Assembly: GCA_903894155.1 (NCBI GenBank)
Contig: CAITPF010000166.1
Span: 1-35,978, forward strand
Reading direction: 5' to 3'
From: an uncultured beta proteobacterium
Lineage (GTDB): Bacteria > Pseudomonadota > Gammaproteobacteria > Burkholderiales > Burkholderiaceae_B
Length of the DNA stretch: 35,978 bases
This document shows positions 31,158 to 35,978 of the stretch, in pieces. Under the pieces are notes generated by a model, which made no database searches, had not been told where the DNA came from, and saw only the letters and a list, made by a program, of their open reading frames with translations. The position numbers and the translations under genes are program-made. Position 1 is the first letter of the stretch. Every line of letters begins with the position of its first letter.

Positions 31158-32057
31158 ATGTATCAGTTTCTTGAGCCGATCTTCATCTTTACGCTGCTGG
31201 CTGTCATGCAGGTGCTGGGGCTGTACATCACGGCGATGTCAGGGCAGCTGTCGATGGCCACCGCCGCAATCGCGGGCGTGGGCGCTTATCTGGCTGCGAT
31301 CCTGACTGTGAAGCTCGGATGGTGGTTCGCGCCTGCGATCCTGTTGGGCGGGGTCATGGGGGCGATCGTCGGGCTTGTTCTGGCGCTGATTACGTTGCGC
31401 ATGCGCGACTTCATCCTCAAACTCACGACCATTGCGTTTGGCGAGGCGATCGCGGTGCTGGCCTTCAACTGGGACTACATCGGCGGGCCCAACAGTTTTA
31501 CCGGCATCGCACCCTACACGACGATCTGGACATGTCTGGTCGGCGCGGGCATCGCACTCTACGTGACGTGGCGCTTTGACGGCTCGCGCCTCGGCTTTGC
31601 CGCGCGCGCCGTGCGCGATGACCCCGTGGCAGCGACCGCCATGGGTGTTTCGCTCGCGCAGCTGCGCTGCATCACGTTTGCGCTGGGCTCCCTGCTTGTG
31701 GGCGCAGCGGGCGCGATCCAGGCCCACTACGTGCTGGTGGTGAGCCCCCACGACCTTGGCTTTTTCGTCTCGCTGAATTTCATCATTTTCCTGCTGTTCG
31801 GCGGCATGCAGACGATGTGGGGCCCGGTGCTCGGCGCGATCCTGCTGACCGCACTGCCCGAGGCGCTGCGTTTTGCCAAGGAGTACCGGCTGATCGTCTA
31901 CGGCCTGATCATCGTCATCGTCATCCTCAAGCGTCCGCAAGGCTTGCTCACGCGGATCCCCACCGGGTTGCCGAAAAAAATCTTCGGCTTCGAAATCGCC
32001 CCTGGGCGCAAGCCGCAGGCGCCGCCCCATGTGAAGCACCAGTTTTCCAAGGAGTGA
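31158..32057 (+). CDS. Liv-type ABC importer permease (LivM-like)
   Basis: This 299-residue inner-membrane permease has TAMSGQLSMATAAIAGVGAYLAAIL (the LivM second-helix motif), multiple membrane segments and the coupling loop SRLGFAARAVRDDPVAATAMGVS at about 148-170. It ends with a basic, proline-rich cytoplasmic tail after the last membrane span. It completes the importer. The downstream hydrolase gene begins 7 bases later with the ribosome-binding site (AAGGAG) inside the end of this gene. Confidence 0.94.
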   Translation: MYQFLEPIFIFTLLAVMQVLGLYITAMSGQLSMATAAIAGVGAYLAAILTVKLGWWFAPAILLGGVMGAIVGLVLALITLRMRDFILKLTTIAFGEAIAVLAFNWDYIGGPNSFTGIAPYTTIWTCLVGAGIALYVTWRFDGSRLGFAARAVRDDPVAATAMGVSLAQLRCITFALGSLLVGAAGAIQAHYVLVVSPHDLGFFVSLNFIIFLLFGGMQTMWGPVLGAILLTALPEALRFAKEYRLIVYGLIIVIVILKRPQGLLTRIPTGLPKKIFGFEIAPGRKPQAPPHVKHQFSKE

Positions 32058-32064
32058 GGCAGCA

Positions 32065-32949
32065 ATGGCTTATGCGGTGACCGACGATGGCGTGAAGCTC
32101 TATTACGAAGTCACGGGCAGCGGCCCGGATATGGTGTTCGTGCATGAGTTCGGCGGCGACTATCGCAGCTGGGAGCCGCAGTTGCGGTTCTTTGCGCGCC
32201 GCTACCGGTGCATCACCTATAGCGCGCGCGGGTTCCCGCCTTCGGATATCCCGGAGGATTCGGCGGCGTATTCACAGGCGCGGGCGGTCAGGGATATCGT
32301 CGCCGTGATGGACGCCGTTGGAAGTCAGAAGGCGCATGTGGTCGGCCTTTCGATGGGCGGCTTCGCAACGCTGCACCTTGGCCTGGATTTCCCCGAACGC
32401 GCGCTCTCGCTGGTCGTCGCAGGATGCGGCTACGGCGCCGAGCTTGCCAAGCGCGATCAATTTCGCGAGGAAAGCGTTGTCTCCGCCGGCATCATGCGCG
32501 AGCAGGGGATGGCGGCGTTTGTCGCCGCCTACTCCAAGGGGCCCACCCGCGTGCAGTTCGAAAACAAGGATCCGCGCGGGTTCGAGGAGTTTCGCCAACA
32601 GTTCGAAGAGCACTCGGCGCTGGGTTCCTCCAATACCCAGCTTGGCGTGCAGCGCGAGCGGCCCTCGCTCTACGACCTGCGCGACCGCCTCGCCAAGATG
32701 CACGTGCCGACGCTCGTCATGAACGGCGATGAAGATTGGCCGTGTCTTTTGCCGGGGCTGATGCTCAAGGAGACGATTCCATCGGCAGCGCTCCTCGTGC
32801 TGCCTAATGTCGGGCACACGATCAACCTGGAAGCGCCGGATGCGTTCAACAGCGCGGTGCTCGATTTCGTGACCTGGGTAGATTGCGGACGCTGGCCGAC
32901 GCGCGATCCGCGCGCCATGGCCAAGTCGATCACGGGCATGGTGAAGTAG
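32065..32949 (+). CDS. Alpha/beta hydrolase
   Basis: This 294-residue alpha/beta hydrolase has the oxyanion region VHEFGGDYRSW (26-36), the nucleophile elbow GLSMGG with Ser96, a probable acidic residue in MNGDEDWPCLLPG, and His in LPNVGHTINLEAP near the C-terminus. No signal peptide is visible. It is the last gene of the Liv-type importer operon, so it may act on the imported compound or on an ester or CoA ester made from it. It is similar in fold to the hydrolase at 13024-13833 but not a close paralogue by eye. Confidence 0.9.
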   Translation: MAYAVTDDGVKLYYEVTGSGPDMVFVHEFGGDYRSWEPQLRFFARRYRCITYSARGFPPSDIPEDSAAYSQARAVRDIVAVMDAVGSQKAHVVGLSMGGFATLHLGLDFPERALSLVVAGCGYGAELAKRDQFREESVVSAGIMREQGMAAFVAAYSKGPTRVQFENKDPRGFEEFRQQFEEHSALGSSNTQLGVQRERPSLYDLRDRLAKMHVPTLVMNGDEDWPCLLPGLMLKETIPSAALLVLPNVGHTINLEAPDAFNSAVLDFVTWVDCGRWPTRDPRAMAKSITGMVK

Positions 32950-32978
32950 GCTGCTTTAACAGCACTGGTTTGATCCGC

Positions 32979-32994
32979 GCCGGTTCAATCCGGC
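32979..32994. terminator. Possible bidirectional hairpin between convergent genes
   Basis: GCCGG-TTCAAT-CCGGC can form a 5-bp stem between the convergent hydrolase and epimerase genes, overlapping the last codons of the epimerase gene. GCTG-CTTTAA-CAGC lies just to its left (32950-32963). Neither has a strong T run, so terminator function is only suggested by position. Confidence 0.3.
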
Positions 32995-33968
32995 GGCAGG
33001 TGCTCACGGGCCCAGGAGACGAGGTCTTCCAGTGCGTTATCCGCGCCATAGGCAGGCTCGTAGCCCATGTCCGTGCGCATCGCCGTAATGTTCATCGGGG
33101 AGCGCTTGGGCGCGTTGTTGTGGCCGATCGAGCAGATCTTCTTGTCCGATGACATCTCGTAATCAAACGCGGGGTAGTGGCGCTTGAGCCCTTCGCACCA
33201 CGCGCCGATATCCCAGTGGCGCCCGGCCGAAAGGTGATAGATCGGGCGCGGCGTCTGCTCGCGGTCGAGCGTGGCGATCAGGCCGCGGGCGACATCGGTG
33301 CAATGCACCCAATCGTCTCCCAGCGTGTCGTAGACCAGGGTCTTGCCACCGGCGCGCGCCGCGCGCAGCAACTGCAGCGGGATGCTTTGCAGATCGCGCG
33401 TCTCGGAGTGGTATTCCCATCGCCCGAACACCATGCCCAGGCGTACGACCGTCAGATTCAGCCCGCGTGTGGTGCGATAGCGCACGCCGAGCCGCTCGGC
33501 CGCAAACTTGCTGATGCCGTAGACGGAATCCGGGCGTGTGGGGCTCGTGGCCTCGTCCAGCCAGGGCGTCAGGGTGCCAGCGCCGCCGAAGATCGACCCC
33601 GTGCCGACTTGCACCACGCGCCGCACGTTGTGCCGCAAGGCAGCTTCCAGCACCTCGATCGTTCCGATCGTGTTGACCTCCACCATTTGGCGCGTGCCGG
33701 TCTTCTCGCGGTTCAGGTCCCCCGTGATGGCAGCGGTGTGGATGATGCGATCCACCTGAAAATCGCCGATCGCGTGGTCGAGATCCTCAGGTACAAGCAC
33801 GCTGCCGCGCGCAATATGGATGCGATGATCGTTCCCGGCGACGGCCGAAAGGAAAGCGGGCGGCGGCGCGATCGGCCCGAAGAGCACCACGCTTTCGCCG
33901 CGCGCGCGCAGTAGTTCTGTCAGGTTGAGCCCGACGAAGCCGGTGCCCCCGGTGATCAGGATGGCCAT
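32985..33968 (-). CDS. NAD(P)-dependent epimerase/dehydratase (extended SDR)
   Basis: This 327-residue extended short-chain dehydrogenase/reductase has the Rossmann dinucleotide motif GGTGFVG at 7-13. The catalytic group has Thr/Ser in VGTGSIFGG (121-129), Tyr150 and Lys154 in YGISK. Residues 244-290 include DWVHCTDVARGL and a substrate-binding C-terminal region. Family members act on nucleotide sugars or on other hydroxy/keto substrates. No sugar-pathway neighbours are present, so a sugar role is uncertain, and oxidation or reduction of a catabolic intermediate is possible. It is convergent with the hydrolase, with a 35-base gap. Confidence 0.88.
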   Translation of the reverse strand: MAILITGGTGFVGLNLTELLRARGESVVLFGPIAPPPAFLSAVAGNDHRIHIARGSVLVPEDLDHAIGDFQVDRIIHTAAITGDLNREKTGTRQMVEVNTIGTIEVLEAALRHNVRRVVQVGTGSIFGGAGTLTPWLDEATSPTRPDSVYGISKFAAERLGVRYRTTRGLNLTVVRLGMVFGRWEYHSETRDLQSIPLQLLRAARAGGKTLVYDTLGDDWVHCTDVARGLIATLDREQTPRPIYHLSAGRHWDIGAWCEGLKRHYPAFDYEMSSDKKICSIGHNNAPKRSPMNITAMRTDMGYEPAYGADNALEDLVSWAREHLPPD

Positions 33969-34111
33969 GTGTTTCCCCTAGGATGTCTGGATTTTCTGCT
34001 AACTTTTGTTAGATAACGGTTCTTCGTTGCATGCCGATTCTTCGATTGCGTGAATTGCCACCGCAACACATGGCTCGACCGCCATTTTGGGTCGCAGTGT
34101 GTTCAGGGCGC
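33969..34111 (-). promoter_or_regulatory. Promoter region of the epimerase gene with palindrome
   Basis: This AT-rich region (relative to neighbours) contains CTAAC-TTTT-GTTAG (33999-34012), a perfect 5-4-5 inverted repeat, overlapped by GTTA-GA-TAAC. It lies about 30 bases upstream of the epimerase start. TTATCTAACAAAAG (minus strand, 34003-34016) resembles a sequence upstream of the Liv-type operon. The remaining bases hold nothing recognisable. Confidence 0.4.
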
Positions 34112-35098
34112 TCAATCAACCTGGATATTCGCCTTTGCCGCGATGCCCTTCCATTTGTCGATCTCGCCCGCGATGAACGCCTTGGTCTGTTCGGGCGTCA
34201 ACACGATCGGGTCGATCGCCATATCGGCCAGCCGGGCGACATAGGCCGGGTTGCGGATGATGGCGTCGTTGTATTCGCGCAGCTTCAGGACGATGGCCTG
34301 CGGGGTCTTGACGGGCACCGCGATGCCCCACCAGGTGCTGGAGACGATCTGCGGCAAGCCAAGCTCGATGAACGTCGGCACATCCGGCAAAAGCTTGAGC
34401 CGACTCGTGTGGGCCACGGCGAGCGCCCGCAATTTGCCTGACTCGATATTGCCCTTGAGCGTGCTCAGGTCGTTGACCGTCATGTCCACCTCATCCTTGA
34501 GCAGGGCCATGGTCGCCGGGCTGCCGCCTTTATAGGGGATGTGCACGATGTCGATGCCCGCGCCGAACTTGAAGAGTTCGCCGCCCATCTGCACGATGGA
34601 TCCTGTGCCGGCCGAGGCAAAGGTCAGCTTGCCGGGCTCCTGCTTGGCCATGGCAATGAGTTCGGGCGCGGTTTTGGCCGGCAGGGTCGAACGGATCGCC
34701 AGGATGTGCGGCGCATTGGCGATCAGGCCAACCTGCGTGAAGTCACGCTGGAAATCGTACGGCACCTTGGGCATCACCACCTGATTGATCACGATGGTGC
34801 TCGTGGTGCCAAACAGGATCGTGTAGCCGTTGGGTTCTGCGCGCGCCGCGTTCTGCGTGCCAATGATGCCCGCCGCGCCGGAAACGTTTTCAACGACGAC
34901 CGGTTGCCCGGAAAGCTTCGAGAGCTCCAGCGCGTAGAGCCGCCCGACGATATCCGCAGGCCCCCCGGCCGGAAAGGGCACAATCATCTGGATCGGACGG
35001 GAGGGGTAGGGATCTGCCGCCCGGGCGGGGCCGGGCACAATCAGCGGACAAAGCAGGGCGCCCAGCAGAGCGGCGAAGGCGCTGCGGATCCTGGTCAC
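34112..35098 (-). CDS. Bug/TctC-family periplasmic solute receptor
   Basis: This 328-residue Bug-family receptor has a signal peptide (core AFAALLGALLCPLIV, cleavage after ARA at about 28). YPSRPIQMIVPFPAGGPADIV, NVSGAAGIIG and FASAGTGSIVQMG mark the ligand-binding loops. The longer frame begins at 35113, but the GTG at 35098 overlaps the upstream stop as GTGA and directly precedes the signal peptide, so it is preferred. It follows the NMT1-like binding-protein gene on the same transcript. Two unrelated periplasmic receptors in one operon is notable. Confidence 0.9.
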   Translation of the reverse strand: MTRIRSAFAALLGALLCPLIVPGPARAADPYPSRPIQMIVPFPAGGPADIVGRLYALELSKLSGQPVVVENVSGAAGIIGTQNAARAEPNGYTILFGTTSTIVINQVVMPKVPYDFQRDFTQVGLIANAPHILAIRSTLPAKTAPELIAMAKQEPGKLTFASAGTGSIVQMGGELFKFGAGIDIVHIPYKGGSPATMALLKDEVDMTVNDLSTLKGNIESGKLRALAVAHTSRLKLLPDVPTFIELGLPQIVSSTWWGIAVPVKTPQAIVLKLREYNDAIIRNPAYVARLADMAIDPIVLTPEQTKAFIAGEIDKWKGIAAKANIQVD

Positions 35099-35978
35099 AG
35101 CGTCACGACACAATCGGTGAACGATCCCGGGGCTCGAATGAAGCCCCCCCTGAGCAGGCAGTCCGCCAGCCGGTCGAAGGCTTCGACGGAGACTTCCCTT
35201 TGGGAAGACCAGACCCCGGTCGACCGGTATCTCTGGATGGTGGAACGAAGAACGGAGCGCGCGACCCCTGGAAACGATCCCTCGACGACGTCAGCGATCT
35301 CGTCTGTGGTCGCCGCGAACAGCCATTCTTGCATTGCGCCAACAGCGCGGTCGAGCGCGGCAAAGGCGGGGGCGTTCTTAACCGCCCCTGCCTTCGAGGC
35401 AATGAAGGTCGTATAGAGGGTCACACCGCGACTGCTGGCGGCATAGAGCAGGCTACCTTGTCCCGCCGCTTCGATCTGGCTTACGAAAGGCTCGAACAAC
35501 TGCACCACGTCGATCTTCCCGCCGGCAAGCGCCTCAATCTGCTGCTGCATGGTCAGGTCGGTGACAAGCCGCCCCTGAGCCTGAAGCTGGCGAATATCCA
35601 GCCCGTGGTCGGCGAGGTCGGCCTGCAGGCACAGCCAGGGGGTGGGCACCTCGGAAACCAGCGACATCCGCAGATTGGCCAGATCTTCCAGTTTGAAGGG
35701 GGCATGCGCGCGACCGACCAGGCAAAACGGGTCGCGCGTGACCACCTGGCTAAAGCAAACGAGTGAGCGGTCGGTTTCCGGATGGGTATCGCGGTCTTTC
35801 ATGACCCGCATGGGCCCGCCCCAGGTGAGATCGACCGCGCCGTTCTGGACAGCCTCGATTCCGGCCCCGGGGGAGCCGGGCGGCAGCCAGTCGATTTCAA
35901 GGCCTTCCTTGTCGGCGAACCGAAGCGCCTTCAGGACGTAGAACGGTATATAGAAGGCAGCGTGGAAGTTTTCGAACA
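35095..35978 (-). CDS. NMT1/THI5-like ABC substrate-binding protein (partial, N-terminus off window)
   Basis: The C-terminal 293 residues are visible, and the frame stays open to the window's right edge. The first visible residues (NFHAAFYIPFYVLKALRFAD, then GLEIDW) and the NGAVDLTWGG segment match the NMT1/SsuA/ThiY-type periplasmic binding fold used for pyrimidine precursors, sulfonates and aromatic acids. An internal ATG near 35811 is not a true start, because it lies inside the domain. The C-terminal section, including a TTDEIADVVEGSFPGVARSVL helix region, is also typical. Its stop codon overlaps the GTG start of the Bug receptor. Partner ABC permease and ATPase genes may lie beyond the window. 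Confidence 0.85.
   Translation of the reverse strand, partial: FENFHAAFYIPFYVLKALRFADKEGLEIDWLPPGSPGAGIEAVQNGAVDLTWGGPMRVMKDRDTHPETDRSLVCFSQVVTRDPFCLVGRAHAPFKLEDLANLRMSLVSEVPTPWLCLQADLADHGLDIRQLQAQGRLVTDLTMQQQIEALAGGKIDVVQLFEPFVSQIEAAGQGSLLYAASSRGVTLYTTFIASKAGAVKNAPAFAALDRAVGAMQEWLFAATTDEIADVVEGSFPGVARSVLRSTIQRYRSTGVWSSQREVSVEAFDRLADCLLRGGFIRAPGSFTDCVVTL

Noticed and set aside
35095-35811. NMT1-like gene starting at the internal ATG near 35811
   Set aside because: The frame continues upstream with conserved binding-protein sequence to the window edge. The real start is outside.

Overview
The window looks like chromosomal DNA of a GC-rich betaproteobacterium, most likely Burkholderiales and plausibly Alcaligenaceae (the Bordetella/Achromobacter type). 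The evidence is four Bug (TctC-like) receptor genes without TctA/TctB membrane partners, tightly overlapping catabolic operons, and a mix of CaiB, PaaK, MmgE/PrpD and amidase-signature genes. No ribosomal, replication or other housekeeping gene is visible except one tRNA-Cys. This is accessory, catabolic DNA.

Left block (about 1-9.2 kb): a MocR-type regulator precedes a same-strand operon encoding a complete dipeptide-type ABC importer (two permeases, two ATPases, one binding protein) and a D-aminoacylase. Together they read as an uptake and deacylation system for N-acyl-D-amino acids or D-residue peptides. A 34-bp motif is shared by the regulator's promoter region and the operon's leader, and is a candidate MocR operator.

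Middle block (9.2-20.4 kb): this block is bounded on the right by an intact tRNA-Cys(GCA) on the minus strand (20339-20412). Two broken copies of its 3' half lie at 9208-9254 and 11816-11861. Both are followed by the same roughly 32-bp non-tRNA sequence, as expected for two successive site-specific integrations at tRNA-Cys. The 2.6-kb compartment holds a Bug receptor and an amidohydrolase. The 8.5-kb compartment holds a CoA-thioester pathway built around a Crp/Fnr-type regulator. On its left, transcribed leftwards, are an unusual MmgE/PrpD-DUF35 fusion, an SCP-x-type thiolase, an SCP2-like protein, an alpha/beta hydrolase and a Bug receptor. On its right, transcribed rightwards, are a CaiB-type CoA-transferase and another Bug receptor. 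Two near-identical 18-bp palindromes flank the regulator gene, and each carries a TTGACA pointing at its neighbouring operon.

Right block (20.4-36 kb): this block is visibly richer in GC. Two divergent PuuE-like polysaccharide-deacetylase-fold genes are separated by three 24-bp tandem repeats. A minus-strand operon follows: amidase, PaaK-like CoA ligase, second amidase, GAF protein. Five 15-bp tandem repeats sit just ahead of the second amidase. Divergent from this operon is a complete LivKGFHM-type ABC importer ending in an alpha/beta hydrolase. The right end has a minus-strand NAD-dependent epimerase, a Bug receptor and a truncated NMT1/THI5-like binding protein running off the edge. The block reads as uptake, amide hydrolysis and CoA activation of an unidentified amide or ureide-like substrate.

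No integrase, transposase, CRISPR array or rRNA gene was found. All family assignments rest on motifs read from translated sequence. Substrates are inferred.
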